The notes: generated by a model not told the origin, from the sequence alone. Shown: positions 43,041-52,005, counted from the first letter of the stretch. The stretch is DNA of 57,885 bases from Desulfotomaculum sp. (GCA_016841675.1 JAENYQ010000013.1:1-57885), one strand, 5' to 3'. Made by a program: numbers and translations.

Positions 43041-44146
43041 TGAGCCGTTTCAAACCCGTGATGGGGGTTTCGGAAGGAATAACGTTGCTGTTCATATTCA
43101 TCTCTGCCAAAGTATTCCTGGCCCATGTTACTTTTATTCTGCATGACGGCATGAACGCTTCCTGGGTGATCCCCATTATCAATACTCTCATCGGCCTGCT
43201 GGGGGTGCTGCTGCTGGTAGCGGTGCTGAACGGGCACCCGGGTAAGGACTTGGTGGAAATTGGGGAAGAACTGGCCGGCCCCTATATCAACACCTTATTC
43301 TCTCTGTTCTACCTGGCGGTGTTCGTGATCGGTGCCGGGTTCACCCTGCGCTTTGTTAGCGAGCGGGTGGTGGCGGGGTTCCTACCGGATACCCCCATCA
43401 GCATGGTGACCCTCTCTTTCCTGGTGGGCACCGTGACGGTGGCGTACCTGGGACTGGAGGCAGTGTCCCGCACCGCCCGGTTCCTGGTAGTTGTCCTGGT
43501 GGTCAGCACCCTGGCGCTGGTGGTTTTGACTATACCCTTCTGGCAGGGACATGTGTTTTATCCCTTGCTGGGCGCGGGGGTATGGGATGTGTTGCGGGGG
43601 GCACTGACCACCACCGGGAATTACGTGCAGATACTGCTGCTGGGGATAATTTATCCCTTTCTGCCCCAGGGAAAGGCCAGACTGGTGGGGGTATGGGGAG
43701 TGCTCATAGCCGGGTTTTTTTTCACTATATTGGTAGTGGTGCCGCTTTTAATATTCACCTTCCCCACAGTTACGGAAATGTCGCTCCCCACCTTCGAAAT
43801 GTCCAGAATTATTAACATTGGGCGCTTCGGCCAGCGCATGGAAGTGGTTTTCCTGCCCATCTGGGTCTTTTCCAATATGATCTTCATGGCGGTTTCCCTG
43901 TATGCAGGCGCCGCGGTGCTGGCCCGTCTCTTTAAACTGGGCGACTACCGGCCCTTTGTGCTGGCGGTGACCGTGTTCACCACGGTGATGGCGTACATGC
44001 CCCTGAACTCACCCCAGGCCTCTTACTGGAACCACGATTACTTGAGCCGCTACAGCTTTTATGTCCTGGTTTTAATCATGCTGATCCTGCTGCTGGCCGC
44101 CCGGCTAAAGGGTAAGGGAGGCGCCAAAAATGAAAAGGGTGTTTAG
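43040..44146 (+). CDS. Spore germination permease-like protein, GerAB family (operon 2)
   Basis: A 368-aa, about ten-span protein overlapping the gerA stop by 4 bp (TAATG type). The opening SRFKPVMGVSEGITLLFIFISAKVF and the NGHPGKDLVEIGEELAGPYIN region are those of endospore permeases. It is the germinant-binding subunit. It overlaps the next gene by 17 bp. Confidence 0.92.
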   Translation: MSRFKPVMGVSEGITLLFIFISAKVFLAHVTFILHDGMNASWVIPIINTLIGLLGVLLLVAVLNGHPGKDLVEIGEELAGPYINTLFSLFYLAVFVIGAGFTLRFVSERVVAGFLPDTPISMVTLSFLVGTVTVAYLGLEAVSRTARFLVVVLVVSTLALVVLTIPFWQGHVFYPLLGAGVWDVLRGALTTTGNYVQILLLGIIYPFLPQGKARLVGVWGVLIAGFFFTILVVVPLLIFTFPTVTEMSLPTFEMSRIINIGRFGQRMEVVFLPIWVFSNMIFMAVSLYAGAAVLARLFKLGDYRPFVLAVTVFTTVMAYMPLNSPQASYWNHDYLSRYSFYVLVLIMLILLLAARLKGKGGAKNEKGV

Positions 44147-45371
44147 TGTTGTGCTGTTGCTAGCCACGGTTATGATGCTGGGCGGCTGTTATGATTACTC
44201 CGAGCCCGATGAAAAGGCCTGGATCCTGGCCTTGGGTTTGGATAAGGGTAGACAGAACGTGTTAACCGTCACCGCCGTGATCGCCATCCCTAAGGCTATT
44301 GCAGGGGGGGGCGGGGGTGAACCTGCCGCCGGTGGAGCCGGCGGCGGCACTTTTTTTATCGTGTCTATGGAAACGCCCACCCTGCTGTCGTTTCTGGAAT
44401 TGCTGGACACCGTGGTGGACCGGCGGGCTGACATGAGCCAGACCAAGTGGTTGGTTTGTTCCCGGGAACTGGCCGAAGAAGGCATCGGGAGGTATTTCGG
44501 ACCCGTTACAAGATTTTACCAATTTAGGCGGTCTGCCCACGTCGTTATATGTGAGGGTCGAGCCGAGGATTTCCTTGAACAGGGTAAGCCGATACTGGAG
44601 GACAATGTGGGCAAATACTACGAACTGTTGATGAGGGGTTGGCGCTATACCGAATTTATACCTTTTGACACTTTTCACTTTTTGCACCTGAAGTCAAATA
44701 CGATCGGAGTGGCGCCAGTTGCCCCCCTGGCCGCCCTGAACCGGAAAGAACCTGTCTATGATGATAACACCCCTAAGCCCAAGGGAGCATACCAGGCGGG
44801 CCGGCTCCCCCGCAGGGGCGGTGGTGAAATTGAGGTCATGGGAGGAGCGGCGTTTAAGGCGGGCCGCATGGTAGGCACTCTGGATGCTGACCAAGTGGGG
44901 GTGCAGAAAATGTTTTTCGGTAATTTGAAACGCACTATAATGGACGTGCCCGACCCCGAACACCCGGGATTTTTTATCATTGTGGATGTCAAACCCCGGT
45001 ACAACCCCAGGGTGGACGTGCGGATAGGTGAAGATGACCTGCCTGAAATATCAGTTGAAGTTGGCCTTGAAGGTACCATTATGAGCATTCAGAGTGGCGA
45101 GGAATACGAGACTCCGGATCGTCTGCCCGTACTTGAACAGGCGGTGGAAAGGGCTTACCTGGAGGATATAAACAAAACCGTGGCCAAAAGCCAGGCACTG
45201 GGGGCGGATTTTCTGGGTTTGGGCCTACACGCCAAAAAACTTTTTCTCACCTGGCCCCAGTGGGTGGCCTACGATTGGGACACCAAATACCCCGACGCCA
45301 CAATAAACGTGAGCGTAGATTACAGGGTACGCCGGGTGGGCTTGATCCACGAGACTGTGCCGCTGAAGTAG
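44130..45371 (+). CDS. Spore germination lipoprotein, Ger(x)C family (operon 2)
   Basis: A 413-aa protein with signal and lipobox MLGGC (Cys20), then YDYSEPDEKAWILALGLDKG. It carries a Gly-rich loop (GGGGGEPAAGGAGGG) and a C-terminal domain ending DWDTKYPDATINVSVDYRVRRVG that aligns with the end of the operon 1 paralogue. Third gene of operon 2. Confidence 0.92.
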   Translation: MKRVFSVVLLLATVMMLGGCYDYSEPDEKAWILALGLDKGRQNVLTVTAVIAIPKAIAGGGGGEPAAGGAGGGTFFIVSMETPTLLSFLELLDTVVDRRADMSQTKWLVCSRELAEEGIGRYFGPVTRFYQFRRSAHVVICEGRAEDFLEQGKPILEDNVGKYYELLMRGWRYTEFIPFDTFHFLHLKSNTIGVAPVAPLAALNRKEPVYDDNTPKPKGAYQAGRLPRRGGGEIEVMGGAAFKAGRMVGTLDADQVGVQKMFFGNLKRTIMDVPDPEHPGFFIIVDVKPRYNPRVDVRIGEDDLPEISVEVGLEGTIMSIQSGEEYETPDRLPVLEQAVERAYLEDINKTVAKSQALGADFLGLGLHAKKLFLTWPQWVAYDWDTKYPDATINVSVDYRVRRVGLIHETVPLK

Positions 45372-45426
45372 CATACACACATAAGGATGAAAATTCTCAT
45401 ATTGCGGGAGACATTGAGGTGGGTTT

Positions 45427-45606
45427 GTGTTCAGAGCGTTGATTGTGCTGGTGGTGCTTCTGGTGGCAGTGCGCGTGGCCAGTTACGGTTTATATGCTTG
45501 GCGGGAGGAGAACAACAAACGGGGGGCGGCGGGGGCGTTTGTCACCGCCGTGGTGACGTTGCTGGCCCCGATGCTGCTTATGTGGTATTACGCTTATTTC
45601 ACCTAA
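45427..45606 (+). CDS. Small two-span membrane protein closing germination operon 2 (59 aa)
   Basis: GAGGTG lies 5 bp before GTG 45427. The product has two hydrophobic segments (ALIVLVVLLVAVRVASYGLY and AFVTAVVTLLAPMLLMWYYAYF) joined by the charged loop AWREENNKRGAAG. It differs from the 73-aa product of operon 1 in sequence but has the same position, size and topology. Below the length cutoff of simple gene finders. An accessory germination subunit is inferred from position only. Confidence 0.62.
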   Translation: MFRALIVLVVLLVAVRVASYGLYAWREENNKRGAAGAFVTAVVTLLAPMLLMWYYAYFT

Positions 45607-45702
45607 AGGGCCAGGCCCTGCAAAGTTGCAAAAAAAGCGAGTTTGATGAAAAAGTCTAGGTATCTGCTTGTCTTGAATGAAAAAACTAGGTGAACTAAAG
45701 GA

Positions 45703-45752
45703 TTTCTAAAGTCGCTTAATTACTAAGATTCTCCGCTACGCTCGGAATGACA
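45703..45752. repeat. Degraded REP half-hairpin
   Basis: Ends agattctccgctacgctcggaatgac, one arm of the GAGCGCAGC family (the middle is a shared ctaaagtcgcttaa… block also found at about 2985 and 12763). Confidence 0.55.
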
Positions 45753-45768
45753 ATCCAATTTGCCACCA

Positions 45769-46257
45769 TTAGATAAAACGGCCGAAATACCGGCAGCCCC
45801 AGCGGTAAAAAGCGATAAAGACCCGGGATACCAAGAATGCGACGGCAAGGCTTAATAAAGTGTCATACCAGTGCCAGTTGGTATACTCAATCAAATCGGT
45901 GTATAACTCCAGGGGGTATTCCACCGCCGTGATGCCGGCACTGAACAGGACGGCATAATAAAATATGGGCCACAGACCTCGTTTTCTGGTGACCTGGTTA
46001 TACAGGATACACAAAACGGGAAAAACCCAAATTTCAAATAACAGGCTGGTGTCAAAGATCGCCCCGGCAATGCGCTCGGGGTAACTAATCAGGCCCTTTT
46101 TTACAACAGTGTTACCTACTATCAAGTCAAGGTTTGTTTTAAAAAGAAAAATCACCACCCAGTCCCGGAAATGCCGCCAGTCCACAGCAAAGATTAACAG
46201 TAATAGGGTTATAACTGCAGCAATGACCGTAATGGTTAGCTCAGCGCCTGGCTGCAT
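45769..46257 (-). CDS. CBO0543-like multi-span membrane protein
   Basis: A 162-aa protein starting at ATG 46257 after AGGGGG (the open frame runs to 46317). Four to five membrane segments; motifs DWVVIFLFKTNLDLIVGN, LFEIWVFPVLCILYNQVTR and AVEYPLELYTDLIEYTNWHWYDT are those of the CBO0543 family known from spore formers, function unknown. It overlaps the end of the upstream gene by 17 bp, so the two form an operon. Confidence 0.7.
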   Translation of the reverse strand: MQPGAELTITVIAAVITLLLLIFAVDWRHFRDWVVIFLFKTNLDLIVGNTVVKKGLISYPERIAGAIFDTSLLFEIWVFPVLCILYNQVTRKRGLWPIFYYAVLFSAGITAVEYPLELYTDLIEYTNWHWYDTLLSLAVAFLVSRVFIAFYRWGCRYFGRFI

Positions 46258-47017
46258 CGACCAATCCCCCTGCCTTTCCGTATTTGAGCCGCAGGTAATC
46301 CTTCTGAGCATCGTCAAAAAGACTGTTTAGTTCCACAGCGTCGCTATAGGAGTCCCAGATGGCAAAAATATAAAAGGACGGGAAAAAAAGCAGCCACTGG
46401 TAGTCCACTACTTCCCGGGCACGTTGAAATTGCCCGGTTAGAGTGGCAATGATACCATCGTTGACGTGGGAGAAATGGATAATGGCAGCCGCCCAGACCA
46501 TCAAAATTGCCGCTTTAACACCTTTATTATTATAAAGGTGTCCAAACCCAGTGAATAAAGTCGACCAGGCCAGGGCTACCCAGGGATTATTTTTATCCAG
46601 GTAATTGAAACTGGTGGGTGACAGGCTAACCAGTTTAAAGTACCTGCGCCGCTGTGCTTTTTCCAGTCGGGCCAGCATGTTATGTTCGACCGCGGTGCGG
46701 TAACTATCACAAATGGCAAAGACAAAAATGGCCCCGTATATTATTGCCCATTCAGCATTTATCGTTTCTGCCGCCTTTTGCCATTGACCGGTAAAGGTAT
46801 AAAGAATGGCCAGGTTCAGGTGGGCCTTAAAATTTACTAATATCTCCCACAACATCAGTATTAGGCCTTTGAAGTACATACCCTGGCAGAAATGGCCCAG
46901 ACCGGGCATGGCGGCGGACCACCACATAGGCAGCCAGGGGTTTTTGGTATGCAATATGGATATGTCAAGCCCGGAAATGGCCATGCCGGGGATCCTGAAC
47001 TCATTTATCTGTTTCAT
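46241..47017 (-). CDS. Membrane protein with internally duplicated domain
   Basis: A 258-aa protein. Residues about 26-118 and 143-238 are two copies of one unit: NPWLPMWWSAAMPGLGHF against NPWVALAWSTLFTGFGHL, then LYTFTGQWQKA against IATLTGQFQRA, then IFVFAICDSYRTAVE against FYIFAIWDSYSDAVE. Each unit has a G-x-GH loop and two or three hydrophobic segments, like TM2/DUF5683-type proteins. The ribosome site is AAGGAG. It forms a two-gene operon with the CBO0543-like gene. Function unknown. Confidence 0.65.
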   Translation of the reverse strand: MKQINEFRIPGMAISGLDISILHTKNPWLPMWWSAAMPGLGHFCQGMYFKGLILMLWEILVNFKAHLNLAILYTFTGQWQKAAETINAEWAIIYGAIFVFAICDSYRTAVEHNMLARLEKAQRRRYFKLVSLSPTSFNYLDKNNPWVALAWSTLFTGFGHLYNNKGVKAAILMVWAAAIIHFSHVNDGIIATLTGQFQRAREVVDYQWLLFFPSFYIFAIWDSYSDAVELNSLFDDAQKDYLRLKYGKAGGLVDAARR

Positions 47018-47114
47018 TTTTGACCACTCCTTATTATAACTGGCATAAATTAGAATAACCCGGGCTGTTTCCGTTTATCCTAACTCGTAACTGCCCTGAA
47101 AATAGATTTTCATC

Positions 47115-47130
47115 AACGGTATAACCATGA
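47115..47130 (+). repeat. Fragment of the dispersed 58-bp repeat
   Basis: The 16-bp word aacggtataaccatga is identical to the right end of copy 3 and occurs just before the ribosome site of the 47138 gene. Confidence 0.5.
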
Positions 47131-47137
47131 GGTGTAT

Positions 47138-47593
47138 ATGATAAACGTTTATGGCCTTTTTAAACCGTCGCTGGCACTTGAGCTGGGAATTAACGCCTTG
47201 GAAAAAGAAGGATTTGAAAAGAGTAAATTGCAGTTGGTAACGCTGGAGCCGGGCCAGCCTGGTAAACAGCGCCTTTTGGATACTACGTACGCTTCAGACG
47301 GCATGAGCCTAATGGACGGGGTGGCGATATCGGCATCGTTGGGGATGGTGCTAGGGGCGATTTACGGTTCGGTGGTTTTCATAGGGCCGGTGGCTTTGGG
47401 GCTGGTTGGCATGGCGGGCGGGGGCGGTCTTGGTTTTTTGCTGGACCGGTGGAAACAACGAAAAAACGGGCCCAAATACACTGTTCCCACCGGGGATATC
47501 ATTGTCGTGGTGCGTTGTGGTAATGAGGAACTGGCGGCACGAGCGGAAGATATTATGCGGGAGTACAGCTCCACCGCGCTAGGCCGGGCGTAA
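47138..47593 (+). CDS. Hypothetical protein with glycine-zipper-like membrane hairpin (151 aa)
   Basis: ATG 47138 has GAGG 5 bp upstream; a GTG at 47132 is in frame. The N-terminal 50 residues look like the alpha/beta fold of heat/general-stress (YflT-like) proteins, the middle is glycine-rich and hydrophobic (GMVLGAIYGSVVFIGPVALGLVGMAGGGGLGFLLD), and the C-terminus IIVVVRCGNEELAARAEDIM resembles a ferredoxin-like strand-helix. A membrane-associated stress protein is the best guess. Confidence 0.5.
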   Translation: MINVYGLFKPSLALELGINALEKEGFEKSKLQLVTLEPGQPGKQRLLDTTYASDGMSLMDGVAISASLGMVLGAIYGSVVFIGPVALGLVGMAGGGGLGFLLDRWKQRKNGPKYTVPTGDIIVVVRCGNEELAARAEDIMREYSSTALGRA

Positions 47594-47598
47594 AAAGA

Positions 47599-47676
47599 AT
47601 GGGGTCAGGCTCTTAACTTATTAACTTATTGGCTGTATTTTGCCAATAAGTTAATAAGTTAAGAGCCTGACCCCAT
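47599..47676. repeat. Perfect inverted repeat, GGGGTCAGG family
   Basis: Two 34-bp arms atggggtcaggctcttaac… and exact complement enclose a 10-bp loop. The end is followed by ggcacc. It lies between convergent genes 6 bp after a stop codon. Confidence 0.93.
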
Positions 47677-47683
47677 GGCACCA

Positions 47684-47716
47684 AAAAAAATCTATCGGGT
47701 TTTAATGCCCGATAGA
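47684..47716 (-). terminator. Intrinsic terminator of the biotinyl-domain gene
   Basis: On the minus strand ctatcgggcattaaaacccgatag is followed by eight T. Confidence 0.9.
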
Positions 47717-47742
47717 AGTAAAAAATCAATCCTTAGGGTTGT

Positions 47743-47955
47743 CTACTCGAGAGTCATAATTACTGTGTCGTTATTGACCACATCGCCGGCGTTTACTTTG
47801 ATTTCCTGAACAGTGCCGTCTGAGGGAGCGTAAATCTTAACCATCATTTTCATAGCTTCAATAGTTGCTACTCCATCATTCGCTTTTACCTGGTCGCCTA
47901 CTTTTACATCAATTGATACTAACTTGCCTACCATGGGTGATAATACGTTAGCCAT
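47743..47955 (-). CDS. Biotin/lipoyl attachment domain protein (BCCP-like)
   Basis: A 70-aa stand-alone biotinyl domain: MANVLSPMVGKLVSIDVKVGD at the start and the EAMKMM biotinylation site with Lys36. Such free domains are the carrier subunits of Na+-pumping decarboxylases (gamma-type), methylmalonyl-CoA decarboxylase/carboxytransferase or pyruvate carboxylase-like complexes. No partner carboxylase is nearby, so the client enzyme must be elsewhere. GGAGGAAC lies before the ATG. Full length for an isolated domain. Confidence 0.9.
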   Translation of the reverse strand: MANVLSPMVGKLVSIDVKVGDQVKANDGVATIEAMKMMVKIYAPSDGTVQEIKVNAGDVVNNDTVIMTLE

Positions 47956-48152
47956 TTCTTGTTCCTCCTCAAGTTCTTTTTTTTATTTTGCGTACAAAGT
48001 TTAAGCAATTTAAAATTTAATTTAAAATTTACTTGTAAATTAATTCTAAAACCAGGGTCTGGTAGCTTGTGCTTTTGGCTTTCTCCCGCGTTTGATTTTT
48101 AAAAAATAACGCCCGTTACAGTAACCGCCAAGTTTAGTATGCCTAAAACCAG

Positions 48153-48306
48153 AAAAACGGATATAATACCTGTAAAGGAACTACACAGATGCTGTAGTAT
48201 CTACCGTTTTTCCACCCTCTAAAAAGGGTTATAGTTGGGCATGCGGTTCCGGCGGTCGAATTAACTCGTCTTCATTTAAGCATCCTGTACCCAGTCCGCC
48301 CGAACC
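48153..48306. ncRNA. Candidate structured RNA, class unknown
   Basis: In the 736-bp gap between the biotinyl gene and tig, three stems follow each other: an outer pair aaaaacgg (48153-48160) / ccgttttt (48204-48211) with an inner ctaca…tgtag, a short accct…agggt, and an 11-bp closing stem ggttccggcgg (48245-48255) / ccgcccgaacc (48296-48306) with one mismatch. GC is much higher than in the flanking AT-rich DNA. Strand is not certain: minus would make it a leader of the biotinyl-domain gene, plus a free RNA or distant leader of tig. It does not match any riboswitch, 6S or SRP consensus I know. Confidence 0.4.
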
Positions 48307-48432
48307 TTAATTTATGTATGGCTAATTGAAATTATTACATAATTTAAAATTAACGTCAATTGTCAAATCAGAGATTTTTATTTATTATACGCAAAAGGTG
48401 TTCTTTGTAAGCGGGTTTTAAGTTCATTTTAG

Positions 48433-48461
48433 TTGCGGTTGTGGATAAATTATGCTAAAAT
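48433..48461 (+). promoter_or_regulatory. Possible tig promoter
   Basis: TTGCGG and TAAAAT at 17 bp with an upstream TGC extension. It would give a leader of about 230 nt containing the inverted repeat at 48625. Confidence 0.4.
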
Positions 48462-48624
48462 TAAATGTCAATCATACCTATTGAAGAGCATGTTTATAAT
48501 ATCTATTACCGGATGGCCGGTTAAAGTGAAAAGGGAATATCTAATATTTAGGCAGGAAACATTTGCATGATTACAGAATAACACTGATAGTATTGTGTTA
48601 AAGCATTTTTTTTATTGGTTGTAG

Positions 48625-48654
48625 TAAGGATACTTATTATATTGAGTATCCTTA
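48625..48654. promoter_or_regulatory. Perfect 10-10-10 inverted repeat upstream of tig
   Basis: taaggatact and agtatcctta are separated by 10 AT-only/near-only bases, 38 bp before the tig start. The geometry recalls CIRCE-type operators (9-N9-9), but the sequence is not CIRCE. No T run follows, so it is not a usual terminator. Confidence 0.55.
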
Positions 48655-48691
48655 TTAAAAACATTACATATGATTACTCACAAGGGGGAGC

Positions 48692-50026
48692 ATGATGAAG
48701 GCTACCGCGGAAAAATTGGAAAACAATGAAGTACTTCTTGATGTAGAGGTTGATGCAGGCCAATTGGATCAGGCGTTAGAGCAGGCTTACCGCAAACTGG
48801 TTAAGACTGTCAACGTACCAGGATTCCGCAAAGGCAAAGTCCCGCGGATGGTATTTGAAAATTTCGTAGGTAAGGCGGCCCTGTATAACGAAGCTGTAGA
48901 GATTGTAGTTCCGGAAGCATATATGCAGGCCGTTCAAGAAACCAATGTAAAGCCGGTGGCCCAGCCCAAAGTTGAACTGGTGCAGGTAGAGGAAGGTAAG
49001 CCGGTAAAGTTTAAGGCTACTATTAAGGTTAAGCCGGAAGTAACCCTGGGGCAGTATGCAGGATTACAGGTTAAGAAGCCGATCCTGAAAATAACTGACC
49101 AGGATGTTGAAAATGAATTGAAAAAGCTGCAGGATAGACATGCCCGGTTGGTGAACCTGGAAGAAGGCTCAGTGGAGCAGGGTGATATTGCCGTTATTGA
49201 TTTCCTCGGTCGTAAAGACGGTGTGGAATTTGAGGGCGGCAAAGGAGACGATTATTCCCTGGAGATTGGCTCTGGCACCTTTGTGCCCGGTTTTGAAGAC
49301 CAGTTGGTGGGGGAGCAAATAGGCGGGAGCACCGAGGTAACTGTTACGTTTCCCGAAGAATACCCCAATGAAGATCTTAAAGGCCAGGAAGTGGTATTTT
49401 CAGTAACTATAAAAAGCGTAAAGCGTAAGGAAATTTCCGACCTGGATGACGAGTTTGCCAAAGACGTCAGCGAGTTTGATACAATTGAAGAACTAAAGGC
49501 CGATATTTCTAATAAGTTAAAGGAAGCAGCCGAGAATCAGGCCCAGCACCAGATCAATAACGAAGCGGTGAAACAGGCAGTTGAAAACGCCGAGGTAGAT
49601 ATCCCCGAGGAGATGATCGACCTGCGGCTATTGGAAATGATGGACAACATGGAACATCGGTTGCAGTCTCAAGGTATGGATATGGAGAAATATCTCCAGT
49701 ATACCAACTCAACCATTGAAGATCTTAAAAATAGTCTGCGAGATGACGCAGCCAGGGGGGTCAAGACCACCCTGGTGTTGGAGACAATCGCTAAAGATGA
49801 AGGCATTACCGTCGGTGACGAGGACCTGGAACAGGAAATTGCCAGGATGGCCGGACATTACCAGCAGGAACCTGAGGTATTGCGTAAAATACTAGAAGGA
49901 CAGAACCAACTTGAGTTTATTCGAGAAAGCCTGATGCAGCAAAAGAGTATTGAGTTTATCGCTGATAAGGCCGAACTAGTGGAAGAAACAAAACAGGAAG
50001 ACACCAAACAAGCGGACGGGGAATAA
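48692..50026 (+). CDS. tig: Trigger factor
   Basis: A 444-aa ribosome-associated chaperone and prolyl isomerase. The N-terminal ribosome-binding domain includes VPGFRKGKVPRMV (the GFRxGxxP signature). The FKBP domain (about 160-245) has the GDIAVIDFLGRKDG and FEDQLVGEQIGG segments, and the C-terminal chaperone arms are helical. Length is normal. It starts at ATGATG after GGGGGAG. First gene of the tig-clpP-clpX run. Confidence 0.97.
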   Translation: MMKATAEKLENNEVLLDVEVDAGQLDQALEQAYRKLVKTVNVPGFRKGKVPRMVFENFVGKAALYNEAVEIVVPEAYMQAVQETNVKPVAQPKVELVQVEEGKPVKFKATIKVKPEVTLGQYAGLQVKKPILKITDQDVENELKKLQDRHARLVNLEEGSVEQGDIAVIDFLGRKDGVEFEGGKGDDYSLEIGSGTFVPGFEDQLVGEQIGGSTEVTVTFPEEYPNEDLKGQEVVFSVTIKSVKRKEISDLDDEFAKDVSEFDTIEELKADISNKLKEAAENQAQHQINNEAVKQAVENAEVDIPEEMIDLRLLEMMDNMEHRLQSQGMDMEKYLQYTNSTIEDLKNSLRDDAARGVKTTLVLETIAKDEGITVGDEDLEQEIARMAGHYQQEPEVLRKILEGQNQLEFIRESLMQQKSIEFIADKAELVEETKQEDTKQADGE

Positions 50027-50047
50027 TTTGTTTGGGTGGGGTTATCT

Positions 50048-50076
50048 TTGACCATTGATAGTGGTATAGTTGTATT
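50048..50076 (+). promoter_or_regulatory. Possible clpP promoter
   Basis: TTGACC and tgtatt are 17 bp apart in the 86-bp tig-clpP gap, about 37 bp before the clpP ATG. The word tttgacc equals one CtsR heptad in reverse, but the second heptad is missing. Confidence 0.35.
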
Positions 50077-50112
50077 AAATGAAGTATAATCTTTTTTAAG
50101 GAGGGGATAACC

Positions 50113-50706
50113 ATGTCCTACCTTGTTCCTATAGTGGTTGAACAGACTAGTCGGGGTGAAAGGTCTTACGATATTTATTCCAGGCTTCTAAAAGACCGGA
50201 TTATTTTTATCGGCGGCCAGGTTGAGGACCACATGGCCAACCTGGTTATTGCCCAATTATTGTTCCTAGAAGCAGATGACCCGGAAAAGGATATCAATAT
50301 TTACATTAATTCGCCCGGTGGAGTGATCACAGCCGGGATGGCCATATATGACACTATGCAGTATGTCAGGGCCGACGTTTCTACCATTTGCCTGGGGCAA
50401 GCGGCCAGCATGGGTGCTTTTCTTCTGGCAGCGGGCACTCCCGGTAAACGTTACGCCCTACCGTATGCTCGGATTATGGTCCATCAGCCGGCCGGCGGTT
50501 TTCAGGGCCAGGCTACGGATATAGATATCCAGGCTAGAGAAATACTGCGGATGCGGGAAACTATGAACACGTTAATGGCCAAACACACGGGGCAGGCCGT
50601 GGAGAAAATTGCCCGGGATACAGAACGCGATTACTTTATGTCGGCCAATGAGGCCATGGAGTACGGGATTATTGACAAAGTATTTCTGAGGTCCCAGCCA
50701 AGCTAA
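50113..50706 (+). CDS. clpP: ATP-dependent Clp protease proteolytic subunit
   Basis: A 197-aa serine protease with catalytic Ser99 (GQAASMGAF), His124 (MVHQPAGG) and Asp173 ([11 protein letters not shown]). Mature-type N-terminus (LVPIVVEQT). It forms the 14-mer peptidase with ClpX (next gene). AAGGAGG lies 8 bp before the ATG. Confidence 0.98.
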   Translation: MSYLVPIVVEQTSRGERSYDIYSRLLKDRIIFIGGQVEDHMANLVIAQLLFLEADDPEKDINIYINSPGGVITAGMAIYDTMQYVRADVSTICLGQAASMGAFLLAAGTPGKRYALPYARIMVHQPAGGFQGQATDIDIQAREILRMRETMNTLMAKHTGQAVEKIARDTERDYFMSANEAMEYGIIDKVFLRSQPS

Positions 50707-50742
50707 AAGGAAAAGGAATTTTCCCAATTAATGAGGTGAATT

Positions 50743-51993
50743 ATGTTTAATGAAAAGGGTCAACTGAAATGCTCCTTCTGTGGCAAGCTGCAGGACCAGG
50801 TAAAAAAACTTGTAGCCGGACCGGGTGTATATATCTGCGATGAATGTATCGAACTATGCAATGAAATTATCGAGGAAGAACTGAACGAAGACATCGGTCT
50901 TGATCTAGGGGATGTTCCCAAGCCCAAGGAAATAAAGGACATTCTGGACCAGTACGTAATCGGTCAGGAAAATGCTAAAAAAGCCCTGGCGGTAGCTGTA
51001 TACAACCACTATAAGCGCATTAACCTGGGCGGCAAGATTGACGATGTGGAATTGCAAAAAAGCAATATCGTTATGCTAGGTCCCACCGGCAGTGGTAAAA
51101 CACTGTTGGCCCAGACACTGGCCAGACTGCTTAATGTGCCCTTCGCCATTGCTGACGCAACTTCTCTAACCGAGGCCGGTTACGTTGGTGAAGATGTGGA
51201 GAATATACTGCTGAAACTAATCCAGGCTGCTGATTATGACGTGGAAAAGGCTGAAAAGGGCATTATCTACATCGACGAGATTGACAAGATTGCCCGCAAG
51301 TCTGAAAACCCGTCTATAACCCGCGATGTTTCCGGCGAGGGTGTGCAGCAGGCTCTATTAAAGATACTTGAGGGTACCGTAGCCAGCGTGCCGCCCCAAG
51401 GAGGCCGTAAACACCCGCACCAGGAGTTTATCCAGCTGGATACCACCAATATCTTGTTTGTCTGCGGCGGTGCTTTTGATGGTATTGATAAAATTATTCA
51501 AAACCGCATCGGTCAAAAAGTTATGGGATTTGGCGCTGATATAAAGCCCAAGCAGGAGCAGAAAATTGGTGAAATACTGTGCCAGATTCTGCCGGAAGAT
51601 CTGCTTAGATACGGGCTGATTCCCGAGTTCGTAGGCCGTCTGCCTATCATAGTTACTTTGGAGGCTTTAAATGAGGACGCCTTGGTGCGCATCCTTACCG
51701 AGCCGCGTAATGCTTTGGTCAAACAATATGAGAAACTGTTCGACCTGGACGGGGTAAGCCTGGAATTCCAGGCCGATGGCTTAAAGACCATTGCTCAGGA
51801 AGCACTGCGGCGCAAAACCGGTGCTCGAGGACTGCGTTCAATTCTGGAAGATATTATGTTGGAAATTATGTACGACATTCCTTCCCGTGATGATATATCC
51901 AAGTGTGTAATCACCAGGGATACTATTTTGAAGAAAGAAAAGCCTATGCTGGTGACCATGGAACGGAAAAAGAAAAAAGAAGAATCAGCTTAA
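50743..51993 (+). CDS. clpX: ATP-dependent Clp protease ATP-binding subunit ClpX
   Basis: A 416-aa AAA+ unfoldase with an N-terminal zinc-binding domain (CSFCGKLQ, then CDECIELC), Walker A GPTGSGKT, Walker [11 protein letters not shown], pore loop GYVGED, and the ClpP-docking IGF-type loop (here [10 protein letters not shown]). Recruits and unfolds substrates for ClpP. Normal length. AATGAGGTG precedes the ATG. Confidence 0.98.
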   Translation: MFNEKGQLKCSFCGKLQDQVKKLVAGPGVYICDECIELCNEIIEEELNEDIGLDLGDVPKPKEIKDILDQYVIGQENAKKALAVAVYNHYKRINLGGKIDDVELQKSNIVMLGPTGSGKTLLAQTLARLLNVPFAIADATSLTEAGYVGEDVENILLKLIQAADYDVEKAEKGIIYIDEIDKIARKSENPSITRDVSGEGVQQALLKILEGTVASVPPQGGRKHPHQEFIQLDTTNILFVCGGAFDGIDKIIQNRIGQKVMGFGADIKPKQEQKIGEILCQILPEDLLRYGLIPEFVGRLPIIVTLEALNEDALVRILTEPRNALVKQYEKLFDLDGVSLEFQADGLKTIAQEALRRKTGARGLRSILEDIMLEIMYDIPSRDDISKCVITRDTILKKEKPMLVTMERKKKKEESA

Positions 51994-52005
51994 ACTGATA
52001 ACGTC

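Noticed and set aside
50041-50076. CtsR operator before clpP
   Set aside because: Only one heptad (tttgacc) is present; the required direct repeat at 3-bp spacing is absent.
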